Notes under the pieces: model-generated
Told to the model about the DNA's origin: nothing
The model's input: only the letters and a program-made list of their open reading frames with translations
The model's database searches: none
Assembly (NCBI GenBank): GCA_046328715.1
Contig: JAXLWB010000032.1
Location: 49,951-113,950, forward strand
DNA: 64,000 nt
Source: JAXLWB01 sp046328715
GTDB taxonomy: Bacteria; Chloroflexota; Anaerolineae; Caldilineales; Caldilineaceae
Reading direction: 5' to 3'
Position numbers and translations under genes: made by a program
Shown here: in pieces, positions 1-8,949 of the stretch
Layout of the letters: every line of letters begins with the position of its first letter
How positions within the stretch are numbered: the stretch's first letter is position 1

Positions 1-948
1 GGGGCCACGGTGAGCAGTGCGGGCTGGTAGCCGTTGTCGGTGATATAGATAGTCTGCGTTGCCGCTTCATTGATGGCTGGGCTGAGCGCAATGTTGAGCG
101 AAAGCGTATCAATACTGGCATCGATAGTTTCGCTGCGATAGGGCTGGTAGCCGGTTGCAGTCACGGATGCGATAGAGACCCGTGTTGGCGCTGTAGCTGT
201 ACTTGCCATCGCTGCCCGTGATCTGTGGATTGGTTTGTCCGGCTTCGCTGGCGGCCCACAGTTCGTAGGCCAGGCCTTCGCTGCTCTCTTGGCCAATCAA
301 AACGCTGACCGTGGCGTTGGCAACTGGCTGAGCGCTGGCCCTGCTACTGATGATACCATCACTGGCGGTGCCTGTCTGCACGCTGAAGCTGCTTTCGCCC
401 GTTTCATCGCCTGCGATCAAGCCCAACTTACCGGTGGCGCTGACACTGGCGGCGTTGACGGCGTTGGGGAAAGTAACCACACCGCTGTAAGTGCCGTCGC
501 CATCGTTGTCTACCAGCGACGAAATCAGCACATCCTCGAAGGTCACTTTGAAGTACCGATTGATGGCCCCAGTTTTGCTGTTGACGCTGACCGTGTAGGT
601 TTCGCCGCTTCGTAGAAAAGTGCCGGTCTGCGTGGCATCAAAGGAGTAGCCCAGGGTCGGCATGGCATAGGAACGATTGTGGCTATCCACAAAACAGACG
701 CTCATCGGGTCAAAGGGCAGGGAGGGATCGGCCTGACGATCACCTGTCCCGTGGAGCAACCGCTGGCGGCATCGCGAGGGGAGATGATTGCGGCCTCGGC
801 TGACACCACCTGGTCAGCATATTTTGCTCGGAAGCCCAGCAATCCTCCGCTCGGATTGGCGGTGTAGATGTAACTAAAGTTGCCATTGACATCGCTGGTC
901 ACTTCCGCTACTTTGAGCAGACCAATCAGGATGGCGATGATGCGGTTT
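1..948 (-). pseudogene. Frameshifted 3' part of the secreted adhesin-like gene
   Basis: The coding sense of the upstream gene continues here but moves between all three minus-strand frames. The main frame gives sense down to about 948, then ends at a stop at 874. The next frame carries a stretch with EVTSDVNGNFSY from about 948 to about 738. A third carries DPMSVCFVDSHNRS and DGKYSYSANTG from about 738 to about 170. A last one carries ASVTATGYQPYRSE down to the window edge. At about 738 the shift is explained by one lost C (GTCAGG where GTCCAGG would keep GQVIVQADPSLP in frame). The content (DNDGDGTYSGVV, carboxypeptidase-regulatory-like turns) suggests beta-sandwich repeats of a surface protein. 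It is either a decaying gene or a stretch of poor consensus near a contig end; sequence alone cannot decide. The true C-terminus lies outside the window. Confidence 0.6.
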
Positions 949-3900
949 CGGCTGGGCTTTGCCACGCAATTCGAAGCTCGTCTTGTTGGTGACAATCGGC
1001 CCATGCAGGATGCGATCCATACAGGCGTCGTCGGTGTAGTCCATAAAGCCGCCGATGATCGGTGAACTGAGCAGGCCACGGGCGGTGGCAGTGGCGCTGT
1101 TGTTGCTCGCATCCACATCGCCGACGACGGTCGCCTTGACATTGGCGGTGTAGTCGAGATTGGCAGATGTCACATTGCTGGCCAGGGTACAGGTGTAGCA
1201 GCCGTACCAACCAAGGATCACGGTGCCTTGCTCGTTCTGCTCCAGATGGGGCAGGATCAGGCTCAGCTTATCGAAGTTGAACGAGATGCTTTCGGCGCTG
1301 GTGCGATCGCTGTTGGCCACTACTGGTTGCAGACCCTGGAACTGCTCGGGAATTTGGAATTCCAACAGCCCACTCATCACTGCCGATGCGCCGATGTTTT
1401 GATATTGGATCTTGAAGAGTTGAATTTCAAAGTTGCCCAACTTTTCCACAGCGGCAGCCTGGAGGCCAACCTCGTCGGCAGTCACCTGGCGGCTTGTCGC
1501 CGTCATCTGCACGGCCAGGTCGGGACCGCCGCCAGCCGAGAGTGGACGATAGTAGTAATCTTCGGTCTCGCCGGTCTTGAAGGGGTTGGCATAGCCACGA
1601 CCATCGCCGTATTGCACGTTACCGGCTTGCAAGGTCTTGTTCGAGGGGCGCTCGCTCAGGGTGATACGCACCCAGGCAGGCTTGTCGGTGGTTTGCCAGG
1701 GAACCAGACCGGTGGGCACGTTGAGGTTGTGCAAACCCATGCCCAAACCGACCACATTGACCGGGAAGTCGATCACAATATGTTCGGGAGCCGGGTTCTG
1801 ACCACATTGTGCGGCGTCTGCCCAATCGCCGTCACGGTTGCTGTCAATCCAGATGTTGAGATAGGCGGGGCTACCCAACTGTTGGAAGTAGGCGACGGCT
1901 GCGGGGCGAATGGCGACCTGCACGGGGAGATTGGTCGTCTGGCAGTTGTTCAGGTTCCAGAGCGCCAGGTTGGTGCCATCGTCGGCGCGGTCGTTGTCGG
2001 GATCATCAGCCACCGGGCGGATGTTGAGCAGCGGATCCTGGTCGGGCGGCACATCGGCTTCGGCCTCGCGACTGACAAACTGGCCCAGATGGAACGGGCC
2101 AGGGAAGCTATGGCGTGGTCCCTGCGGCTGACCGGTGGCCGGGTCAAAGACGGTGGGAAAGGTACCCAGCGTGCCATTCGGATAAGCGGGCATGTCGCCT
2201 GCTGCACCCAGGGTGTGGTTGCTGCTGTCGGGGGCGTCGCCCAGGTCGTTGGGGCGCACGGTCAGGGTGAAGGGGATGCGTCCGTGCAGGTTGGGGAACT
2301 GGCCTGGGTTCGGGCAGGTATCCTGGCCGGGCGGGATGATACAGAAGTTGAGTCCCAGATCGACGGCGTAATCATCGGGCAGGCTCAATTCGTCCAGATT
2401 CTTGGCAAAGGGGGCATTGACGGTCAAGTTTTCAGCCAGCGACTTGCTTTCGTTGGGGGCCAGTGTGATCAGGTCGAGCAGTGGCGTGGATTTGTCCAAT
2501 TCAGCCGACTGGACGGTGCTGGTCAGCAAATTCTGATAGATGCCCAGGCTGACTGTGACCGGATGCAGGTTGTGGATCGTGCCACTCAACGGGACATGAA
2601 TGACATCATCCAGGTCAGCAGTATTGGTGATCGGCTGGAGATCGAGGTCGATATTGCTCTCGTCGTAGTCGATACATTTGGCGCTAAAGGTGTCGGAGGC
2701 CGAGATGGCGCTGCCACCCTGCGGTCGAGCCTGCGCCGTGTTGGTGAATTCCAGCGTCTGCTGGTTGGGCTGGCAGAGGGCAATCACCCGCACCTGGAAG
2801 GTGAACTTAATCATGGCGTCGGGTGCCAACGATCCCTGCCACTTGACCACCTGTTGCGGCGGTGTGCTACCGCTGGGTGGAATTACCTCTAGCTGGGCCT
2901 GCAATGGCGTGGCGCCACCGGTTGGGCTTTCGACTGTTACGTATTGAACAGCGCCACCATCAATTGTCGGATAGACAATCAACGGATAGGGCAACACGTC
3001 TCGCATGCGCGCTTGCATCGGCTGAGTGCCGCCGTCGTGACGGAGAGTAATCTCGTAGGTGACATAGTCGATCCATTCGACCGGCTCGCCGTCGGTGATG
3101 ACGCGCTTCTGAATCTGCAAGGTGCCATCGTCACCGAGCGGGGCCGAGCGCTGTAGCACGTCTTCGGTCTCGCCATATTGGAAGGCTTTGAGGGTTGGGC
3201 TTTGCGGATGCGGACCACGGCCATCGGGCAAATCGGTGCCGCTGATGGGCTGCGTGGCCGGTGCTTCACTAAGCGTAAAGCGCATCCAATGGCGACCGAT
3301 GCCGCTGCTATTGAGCACCTTTTCGGTGAGGACGTTGAAATCACGCGAGCCGCCAGCAGGAACGGAAGTCATGTCGACGATGTAATTCTGCACAATCCAC
3401 TCGTAGCTGGCCTGAGCGGGCTGGTCTTCATCCGCCTGGCATTGGCCCAGGTCAGACCAGTCGCCGTCACGGTTGCCATCGAACCAGACATTGAGGTACA
3501 TGAAATTGAGCGTAGCTGTCGGTGCTTTGCTGACGCGCACCTCGAGTTGGGTGCGGTCGCAGTTGAAGAAGCGCAGATTACGATTGCGCCAGCCGTCGTC
3601 GCCCCGGTCGTTGTCGGCCACGTCGGCTACATTTCCAGTGACGGTGTTGCGCAGAATGTTGTTGCGTGGGCTATCCTGGTCGGGACCAAGGTCAGCTTCG
3701 GCTTCGCGGGAAAGGAAATCACCGAGCCAGCCTTCCATTGTTACGTTGCGATGGAGCGGGCCTGCTGGTTGGTTGGCCGGGACGTCGTAGACCGTGGGGA
3801 ATTGGCCGAGGGTGCCGCTGGGATAGGCAGTGTTGTTCTGGCCGTGATGATTGGTGCTGTCGGGCGCATCACCCAAGTCGGGACGGGGTTGGCCATCGTC

Positions 3901-4590
3901 AGTGGGCAGCGAGTAAGCGATGACGAGGCGAGGTGGCAGATCAAATGCATAATCGCAGGCGCCATCTTGATCCTGGTCCAAACAGACGCCATCTTTGGTG
4001 CGGGCCTGGGAGCCAGCATTGCTGCCGTTGTCCAATGAACGTAACGCCACACCGTTGTTAGCAAGGGTGCCATTGTGCCAAGCCTCAACCAAGGGCTTCA
4101 AAGGCCAGGTCACTTCGCTTCTTTCGGTGATAGTTTGGACATTGCCATTAAAGATCACAGGGGGCATCGTGCTCCAACTGGTGACGCCTTCTTCCCAGTC
4201 GCCATTTGCACGACCGACTTCCAACTGACGCGCCGGTCCGCCAAAGCTGAAAACGCCCAATTTTAGCTGAGCGCCGACAATAGTGGCGTCGGCAGGAATC
4301 GCTGAGAGATCAAACTGAATAAAGTTGAGGTCTTCGCTGTGTGTATCTGGGCGGCCGTTGAGTACAAAATAGGGCGCACCACCAGCGATAAAGTTTGGAG
4401 CACTCTCGATCATCCCTTGATCTTCGACTGCGACGAGTGTGGTTGTGGTGACCACGGTTGCTTCTGCTGGGGCAGTCGCCAGCGCTGCTGCTTGAACGAT
4501 GCTTGCTGGCAAGAGTGAAACCAGCACGGTACAAAGGGTAACAATCCAAGAGATCGCCCTCTGCTGCGATGATGAATGGTTGGAAAACAT
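874..4590 (-). CDS. Large secreted GEVED-repeat surface protein (5' part)
   Basis: This is a secreted, probably cell-surface, multidomain protein. The start at 4590 gives MFSNHSSSQQ followed by a hydrophobic signal segment (about residues 13-32, ending in ASIVQA). It has a good AAAGGAG site 6 nt upstream, so the longer open frame to 4821 is not used. Residues about 40-215 resemble the DNRLRE/CBM96-type carbohydrate-binding domain (FIQFDLSAIPADATIVGAQL). Two GEVED-like domains open with DLGDAPDS at about 237 and 780 and contain NVWFDGNRDGDW and NIWIDSNRDGDW. Between them is a DUF11-like, conserved-repeat segment. The frame stops at 874, but the coding sense leaves it near 948, so the last codons are out of frame. 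The function is inferred as adhesion or matrix binding; no enzyme motif is seen. Confidence 0.75.
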   Translation of the reverse strand: MFSNHSSSQQRAISWIVTLCTVLVSLLPASIVQAAALATAPAEATVVTTTTLVAVEDQGMIESAPNFIAGGAPYFVLNGRPDTHSEDLNFIQFDLSAIPADATIVGAQLKLGVFSFGGPARQLEVGRANGDWEEGVTSWSTMPPVIFNGNVQTITERSEVTWPLKPLVEAWHNGTLANNGVALRSLDNGSNAGSQARTKDGVCLDQDQDGACDYAFDLPPRLVIAYSLPTDDGQPRPDLGDAPDSTNHHGQNNTAYPSGTLGQFPTVYDVPANQPAGPLHRNVTMEGWLGDFLSREAEADLGPDQDSPRNNILRNTVTGNVADVADNDRGDDGWRNRNLRFFNCDRTQLEVRVSKAPTATLNFMYLNVWFDGNRDGDWSDLGQCQADEDQPAQASYEWIVQNYIVDMTSVPAGGSRDFNVLTEKVLNSSGIGRHWMRFTLSEAPATQPISGTDLPDGRGPHPQSPTLKAFQYGETEDVLQRSAPLGDDGTLQIQKRVITDGEPVEWIDYVTYEITLRHDGGTQPMQARMRDVLPYPLIVYPTIDGGAVQYVTVESPTGGATPLQAQLEVIPPSGSTPPQQVVKWQGSLAPDAMIKFTFQVRVIALCQPNQQTLEFTNTAQARPQGGSAISASDTFSAKCIDYDESNIDLDLQPITNTADLDDVIHVPLSGTIHNLHPVTVSLGIYQNLLTSTVQSAELDKSTPLLDLITLAPNESKSLAENLTVNAPFAKNLDELSLPDDYAVDLGLNFCIIPPGQDTCPNPGQFPNLHGRIPFTLTVRPNDLGDAPDSSNHTLGAAGDMPAYPNGTLGTFPTVFDPATGQPQGPRHSFPGPFHLGQFVSREAEADVPPDQDPLLNIRPVADDPDNDRADDGTNLALWNLNNCQTTNLPVQVAIRPAAVAYFQQLGSPAYLNIWIDSNRDGDWADAAQCGQNPAPEHIVIDFPVNVVGLGMGLHNLNVPTGLVPWQTTDKPAWVRITLSERPSNKTLQAGNVQYGDGRGYANPFKTGETEDYYYRPLSAGGGPDLAVQMTATSRQVTADEVGLQAAAVEKLGNFEIQLFKIQYQNIGASAVMSGLLEFQIPEQFQGLQPVVANSDRTSAESISFNFDKLSLILPHLEQNEQGTVILGWYGCYTCTLASNVTSANLDYTANVKATVVGDVDASNNSATATARGLLSSPIIGGFMDYTDDACMDRILHGPIVTNKTSFELRGKAQPKPHHRHPDWSAQSSGSDQRCQWQL

Positions 4591-4622
4591 GGTTCGCTCC
4601 TTTATCCAACGGCAAGGTATGG

Positions 4623-4650
4623 ACAACAACGAATTTGGAAAGGAACGAAA
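4623..4650 (+). repeat. AACGAATT-type interspersed repeat, copy 1
   Basis: A 28-nt unit beginning ACAACAACGAATT and ending GGAACGAAA. It recurs at 22293-22320 with one difference. The downstream stretch to about 4700 forms a weak complementary arm (CTTTTCTCTTCATAATTGTCC). It sits just upstream of the adhesin start, so it may lie in its leader. Confidence 0.6.
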
Positions 4651-4912
4651 GGGAAGTGAGACGTTTTCGTGCCTTTTCTCTTCATAATTGTCCAATACCT
4701 GGGTCAAAGATAAAACGCTTTTTAAACTTGTTCGCACAGGGTTTTGCGTTACTGTTAGTATGCATGAGGCAGAAAAGGAGTGCTGGCAATTGCTGCGAAG
4801 AAATGCCTCAAATTGCATCATTCTTCGTGAAAGATGTGTGTATGTAGGTAAATTAGCAGAAAATCGTTCGGAACAGCTTGCAAAAAGCTTTCGTATTGAG
4901 TGCTTATCAGCG

Positions 4913-5006
4913 TCCCCTTACTGACGTGCGGGGTTCTGATACGCCTTTCAGAGCCGTTAGCGTGAGCGTACGGTGACCCCTTACTAACGTGCGGGGCTCT
5001 GATGCG
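4913..5006. repeat. Double CCCCTTAC..GCGGGG palindromic repeat with CAGAGCC hairpin arm
   Basis: Two direct copies of a CCCCTTACTnACGTGCGGGG unit (about 4914-4933 and 4977-4996) are each followed by TCTGAT and a GCG/ACG. Between them lies CAGAGCCGTTAGCGTGAGCG. CAGAGCC can pair with GGCTCTG at the end of the second unit. Related sequence is found at 41641-41690 and, as perfect hairpins, at 16292-16347 and 46891-46946. The rest of the 4822-5124 gap holds only the promoter listed next. Confidence 0.6.
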
Positions 5007-5034
5007 ATCCACCGACCTCGTCTTACTATTGCCT

Positions 5035-5063
5035 TTGACAGAGAGCAGGCATGCCGATATACT
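5035..5063 (+). promoter_or_regulatory. Sigma-70-type promoter of the ABC ATPase gene
   Basis: TTGACA at 5035-5040 and TATACT at 5058-5063 are separated by exactly 17 bp. Transcription would begin near 5070, leaving a leader of about 55 nt before the start at 5125. Confidence 0.7.
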
Positions 5064-5124
5064 CTTCTTTGCCGAAGATCCCTTCACTGAAGAGTAAAAC
5101 AACCGTTGGTTCCAACTGAGATTT

Positions 5125-6675
5125 ATGTCCAAAGAGAATGCGTTATTGTGGGTGGAGAATGTCAGCAAGTCGTTTCCTGGTGTGCAGGCGCTGGATGGCG
5201 TTAGCCTGCATGTGAAGCGGGGCGAGGTGTTGGGATTGATTGGCCAGAATGGAGCAGGAAAATCGACGTTGATGAAGATTCTCTCCGGCGTTTACGGGGT
5301 CGATCAGGGGGCGATCTATGTGGAAGGTCAGCCGGTTCAGTTGCAGACGCCGCATCAGGCGCAGGAACTCGGCATTGCCATCATCTACCAGGAACTCAAC
5401 CTGATCCCCAACCTCACGGTGATGGAGAACATTTTTGTTGGGCGGGAGCCGGGTCCCGGTTTTCTGCTCAGCCGCCAGCAGCTTCAGAAGCGAACTCAGG
5501 CCATTCTCAATCAACTCAAATTGGCGGTCAGTCCAACGGCGATTGTGCGTAATCTGTCGGTGGCGGAGCAGCAGATGGTGGAGATCGCCAAGAGTATTTC
5601 GCGCCAGGTGAAGGTGCTGATCATGGATGAGCCGACCTCGGCGCTGAGTGAGAGTGAGGTCGCCACCCTCTTCAACCTGATCCGGGAGTTGAAGCAGAAT
5701 GGCATCGGCATCATCTTTATCTCGCATCGACTGGAAGAGGTGCTACAGCTTTGCGACCGGGTGACTGTGCTGCGCGATGGCAAGCCGGTCGGCGAGGTGG
5801 CTGTGCAGGATGTCAACAAAGAGGATCTGATTCGACTGATGGTCGGGCGTTCGTTGGAGACCTTTTTCCATCAAGCTGAAACAGCGGTTGCTGGCAACCC
5901 AGCGACTCAGGATATTGTCTTGGAAGTGCGCAATCTATCACGGCGCGGCAATGCGCTCAATCCCAACACCCAGGTGCTGAGCAACATTAGCTTTCAACTG
6001 CGACGGGGCGAAATTCTGGGATTGGCGGGATTGGTTGGCGCCGGTCGCACCGAGTTGGTGCGCATGCTTTTCGGGGCCGATCGGCGTGACAGTGGCGAAA
6101 TCCTGCTTGCAGGTAAACCAGTACAGATCAACTCTCCAGAGGATGCAATTCGACTGGGGATCGGGCTGGTGCCGGAAGATCGCAAAGCACAGGGGTTGAT
6201 CCTAAATATGGCAGTGCGCCAGAATATGTCGCTGGCCAATCTCGATGGCTTCTCCCGACTCGGTTTTGTGCGGCGGAGGAATGAAGCGCAGAATGTTCAG
6301 AAGTATATTCAACGCTTTCAGATTCGCACGCCTAGTATGGAGCGACCGGTCGTCAATCTAAGTGGTGGCAATCAGCAGAAAGTAGTGATTGCCAAATGGC
6401 TAATGGTCCAACCAAAAGTCTTGATCATGGATGAGCCGACACGGGGCATTGATGTCGGGGCCAAGTCGGAGATTTACGAATTGATGCACCAACTGGTAGC
6501 CAGCGGCATCAGCATCATTATGATCTCCTCGGAATTTCCCGAATTGCTTGCCATGTGTGATCGTGCTTTTTGCCTATGCGAAGGGCGAATGACAGGGGAG
6601 TTGACAAAAAACGAGTTGTCAGTCGAAACGTTGATGCAATACTGCACGTACCGTGCGAATGTACTGGAGAGATAG
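5125..6675 (+). CDS. Sugar ABC transporter ATP-binding protein (RbsA/MglA/XylG type)
   Basis: This 516-residue protein has two fused nucleotide-binding domains, the layout of carbohydrate-uptake (CUT2) importer ATPases. In the first half it has Walker A GQNGAGKST (about 38-46), signature LSVAEQQ and Walker B VLIMDEPTSAL. In the second half the Walker A is degenerate (GLVGAGRTE), as usual for the family, followed by signature LSGGNQQKVV and VLIMDEPTRGID. It is cytoplasmic and would energise import of a monosaccharide such as ribose, xylose or galactose. The substrate cannot be read from the sequence. No CUT2 permease or periplasmic protein lies next to it: the next gene is convergent. It is an orphan here, and its class does not match the MalF/MalG-type permeases at 53.8-55.6 kb. 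No clear Shine-Dalgarno is visible. Confidence 0.9.
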   Translation: MSKENALLWVENVSKSFPGVQALDGVSLHVKRGEVLGLIGQNGAGKSTLMKILSGVYGVDQGAIYVEGQPVQLQTPHQAQELGIAIIYQELNLIPNLTVMENIFVGREPGPGFLLSRQQLQKRTQAILNQLKLAVSPTAIVRNLSVAEQQMVEIAKSISRQVKVLIMDEPTSALSESEVATLFNLIRELKQNGIGIIFISHRLEEVLQLCDRVTVLRDGKPVGEVAVQDVNKEDLIRLMVGRSLETFFHQAETAVAGNPATQDIVLEVRNLSRRGNALNPNTQVLSNISFQLRRGEILGLAGLVGAGRTELVRMLFGADRRDSGEILLAGKPVQINSPEDAIRLGIGLVPEDRKAQGLILNMAVRQNMSLANLDGFSRLGFVRRRNEAQNVQKYIQRFQIRTPSMERPVVNLSGGNQQKVVIAKWLMVQPKVLIMDEPTRGIDVGAKSEIYELMHQLVASGISIIMISSEFPELLAMCDRAFCLCEGRMTGELTKNELSVETLMQYCTYRANVLER

Positions 6676-6710
6676 TTAGGGCTGATAGCAGATCGCGCTG
6701 GGTTACTTGT

Positions 6711-8375
6711 TTAGCGGGGACGTCCGCTATACTCAGTGAAGAGGATCACACTGCCCTCGCTGTCGGTAGTTACGACCTGAGTATAGCCAGGTTGTTTGTC
6801 GATCTCGCTTTTGTCATTGATGGCTGGGATGACAGGAAAGGTGCAGCCATTTTGTTTGAGGTAGGCATAGGTTTCTTGGGCAGAGCGTACCCAAAAACTG
6901 ATGTACCCATTGGCTTGGCGGGCTTGCGGCAAATGATCTTCGGCAGGGTCAGCCTCGTATAAGCCAAAGACGGCGTGGTTACTCCAAAAACCATAATAGC
7001 CTTCGTCATCATAACCTTCGCCGAGACGCAATTGTTTGGAGTAGAATTTGCGGGCAGCGGCAAGATCTTCTGTGGGATAACCCGTATAATCCAATTCCAG
7101 CACCGGAGCGTTGGAGCGATTGTTGTCCACGATCATGGTGTGCAGCAACTGTTGCGCCTGGTTGAAAACCTGAGTCACCCAGGCAGAATTACGAAAAGGA
7201 TGGGCACCCTGACCAGTGAGGCGCATCTCGTAACTGACAATCTGCTGCGAGCCGAAGGCAAGCGTATGAAAGTTTGTGACTTCGAGGTAAGCCGCCATTC
7301 CATGCGGGCCGTTATCATAACAGGGCCAGTAGACCGATTGCAACGCTGGCACAATTTTAGCGCCCCGTTCTTGTCCGCGATGTTTGAAGCGCGTGTCATC
7401 AAACCAGGTGGCCTTGCCTGAACAGAGCGTATTCAAGGTAGCCGCATCCAAATGGAGCCAGGCGCTCATCACTTTTTGGGCAGCTTGACCGAGCGGGGTT
7501 GTGGGGAAGCCGCTGGTCTGCGGTGATACGTCTGTAGCGCTGTTAAAGACTTTTTGCCAAAGCACAAAGAAATTCTCATCCGTATCCCAGCCCGTACAAT
7601 AGCTGTCTGTTGCGCTCTTTTGAGGCTTGCCGATTTTCACCTTGGCGGCTGTCAGCCGAGCCACTTCTTCATCCATATTGTTTACAGTGAAGAGCGCATA
7701 ACCATTGGGTAAGGCTTTACGCACTTGTGCTGCCCCGCCCCAGGCCGATGAATCGAGGATAAAACGGCTGCCTTTCAGGTTGAAGCTGGCCCGTGTCGGG
7801 GTGACAGCTTCGGGCGTACCAAGCAGGGGTGTGTAAAATTGGATCGCACGCGCCAAATCTTTAACTGGGTACGCAAAGTCAAAATCAAAGGTTGCGCCAC
7901 TTCCTGGTTGTTGCGAATCAACACTGTAGTCAAGCGACCAGGCATCTGTGTGATGGGCCACTTGCCATTGCTGGTTGTGTTTGACCCAGGCTTGAAAGAC
8001 CAGCCCTTGGTCAGTGTATTCCCAGCGCGCACCACCTACGATATCGATCCAGTAGATGGCAATCGCAAAATTCCCTTCAACCATAAATTCGGCGTGTTCG
8101 ACTGTCATTTTTTCGGAAATCAGATTTTTCGGGCGTTCAAAGGCTTCCCATTCCGCCGCCATCCCCGCTTGAATGGCGGCATGGGTGGCTTGGTAAGCTG
8201 AAGCCCGTTCACTCAGCCGAATAGCATCCGTTGTAAAAAAATTGAGATACTTGGTTGATTCGAGTTGTAAATACGCCTGCCAGAAGGAGACAATTGCCTC
8301 GCGTAGTGCGGCGGCAGCCCCGCTATCGCCCGTAACAATCGGGGTGACATTGAAGATAAATTGGCCTGTATGCAT
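6711..8375 (-). CDS. SnoaL/VOC double-duplication protein
   Basis: A 554-residue cytoplasmic protein built as two similar halves. Residues about 15-150 look like a SnoaL/DUF4440 nuclear-transport-factor-2 fold (FWQAYLQLESTKYLNFFTTDA, ending QWQVAHHTDAWS). Residues about 165-290 are a glyoxalase/VOC domain (FAYPVKDLARAIQFYTPLLG). About 300-430 is a second SnoaL-like domain (VMSAWLHLDAATLNTL). About 430-550 is a second VOC domain (LDYTGYPTEDLAAARKFY, ending VILFTEYSGRP). The VOC halves resemble lyase and dioxygenase-fold proteins, but metal ligands are not obvious, so no reaction is assigned. AAAGGTAGCC precedes the start. It converges on the ABC ATPase gene with a 35-nt gap. The annotation of the fold is fairly safe; its role is unknown. 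Confidence 0.75.
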   Translation of the reverse strand: MHTGQFIFNVTPIVTGDSGAAAALREAIVSFWQAYLQLESTKYLNFFTTDAIRLSERASAYQATHAAIQAGMAAEWEAFERPKNLISEKMTVEHAEFMVEGNFAIAIYWIDIVGGARWEYTDQGLVFQAWVKHNQQWQVAHHTDAWSLDYSVDSQQPGSGATFDFDFAYPVKDLARAIQFYTPLLGTPEAVTPTRASFNLKGSRFILDSSAWGGAAQVRKALPNGYALFTVNNMDEEVARLTAAKVKIGKPQKSATDSYCTGWDTDENFFVLWQKVFNSATDVSPQTSGFPTTPLGQAAQKVMSAWLHLDAATLNTLCSGKATWFDDTRFKHRGQERGAKIVPALQSVYWPCYDNGPHGMAAYLEVTNFHTLAFGSQQIVSYEMRLTGQGAHPFRNSAWVTQVFNQAQQLLHTMIVDNNRSNAPVLELDYTGYPTEDLAAARKFYSKQLRLGEGYDDEGYYGFWSNHAVFGLYEADPAEDHLPQARQANGYISFWVRSAQETYAYLKQNGCTFPVIPAINDKSEIDKQPGYTQVVTTDSEGSVILFTEYSGRPR

Positions 8376-8504
8376 TGGCTACCTTTTGAGAATAAAGAAA
8401 TCAATAAGCTATGCCCTCGTTTCTTTAGTATAAATTCAGCAGCCTCATTTTAATTCAAACAAGTACTTTACAGTGAATCGATTACTATAAATAGCAAAGC
8501 AGTG

Positions 8505-8547
8505 GGACAGTGAGTCAGTTCAAAACTGACCTACTGTCTCACTGTCC
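8505..8547. repeat. Phased hairpin of CAGTGGGA-like units
   Basis: GGACAGTGAG (8505-8514) pairs with CTCACTGTCC (8538-8547), and TCAGTT (8515-8520) pairs with AACTGA (8524-8529) across a CAA loop. The unpaired part and the following ACTGCCTCACTGCCTC are further copies of the same 7-nt unit. It lies downstream of the SMR-like gene on the minus strand and could end its transcript. Similar units recur near 39050-39110, 45776-45812 and 59290-59373. Confidence 0.7.
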
Positions 8548-8553
8548 ACTGCC

Positions 8554-8862
8554 TCACTGCCTCAAAAGCATCACGCCGACACAGACAACCACGCCGCCCA
8601 CCAGTTTCTGCCAAGTCAGCGTTTCACCCAACAAGAGTGTGCCCAAGGTAAACGCTGAAATGGCTTCGACGCCAAGGACGATCAGGTAAACACTGGTCAT
8701 CTCCTGTTGGCGCATGGCGAAGGTCTGGAGTGTTGCGCCCAGACAGAAAAGTACCAGGACTAGCATAGAGGGCGTCAGGCGTGAAAAGCCATCGGCGTAC
8801 TTCATAAAATAACCACCAAGGGTAAAAGATAATGCGGCGGCGATGACAAAAAGTGCGTTCAT
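8554..8862 (-). CDS. SMR/DMT-type small membrane transporter, atypical
   Basis: A 102-residue protein with four predicted membrane helices, the size and layout of small multidrug resistance proteins such as EmrE. The KYADGFSRLTPS segment after helix 1 lines up with KFSEGFTRLWPS of EmrE, and GETLTWQKLVGGVVVCVGV lines up with its helix 4. The membrane glutamate essential in EmrE (E14) is replaced by Phe13. Instead an acidic residue, Glu66, sits in helix 3 (IVLGVEAIS) where SMR pumps carry a small residue. Substrate and proton coupling are therefore uncertain, and it may be a half-transporter or a diverged member. The site AGAGAGG precedes the start. It stands alone between the SnoaL/VOC gene and a small WWRW gene on the same strand. 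Confidence 0.75.
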   Translation of the reverse strand: MNALFVIAAALSFTLGGYFMKYADGFSRLTPSMLVLVLFCLGATLQTFAMRQQEMTSVYLIVLGVEAISAFTLGTLLLGETLTWQKLVGGVVVCVGVMLLRQ

Positions 8863-8905
8863 GATTCAACCTCTCTGGGATCGGTAGTGCCAACTTGGGT
8901 TATTG

Positions 8906-8935
8906 GTGATCGGTAATTACTCAGTTACCAATCAC
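8906..8935. repeat. Short hairpin, GGTAATTACTCAG family
   Basis: GTGATcGGTAA (8906-8916) pairs with TTACCaATCAC (8925-8935) at 10 of 11 positions. The same GGTAATTAC unit forms a palindrome at 58242-58259, and TAATTACTCAG recurs just after it. Confidence 0.5.
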
Positions 8936-8949
8936 GAAAGATTTTGCCT

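Noticed and set aside
1228..2892. Long open frame of 554 codons on the plus strand opposite the adhesin gene
   Set aside because: It is antisense to a gene with clear GEVED motifs, has no ribosome site and no recognisable domain. It arises from codon bias.
3178..4038. Plus-strand 286-codon frame
   Set aside because: Shadow of the same adhesin gene, with no motif or ribosome site.
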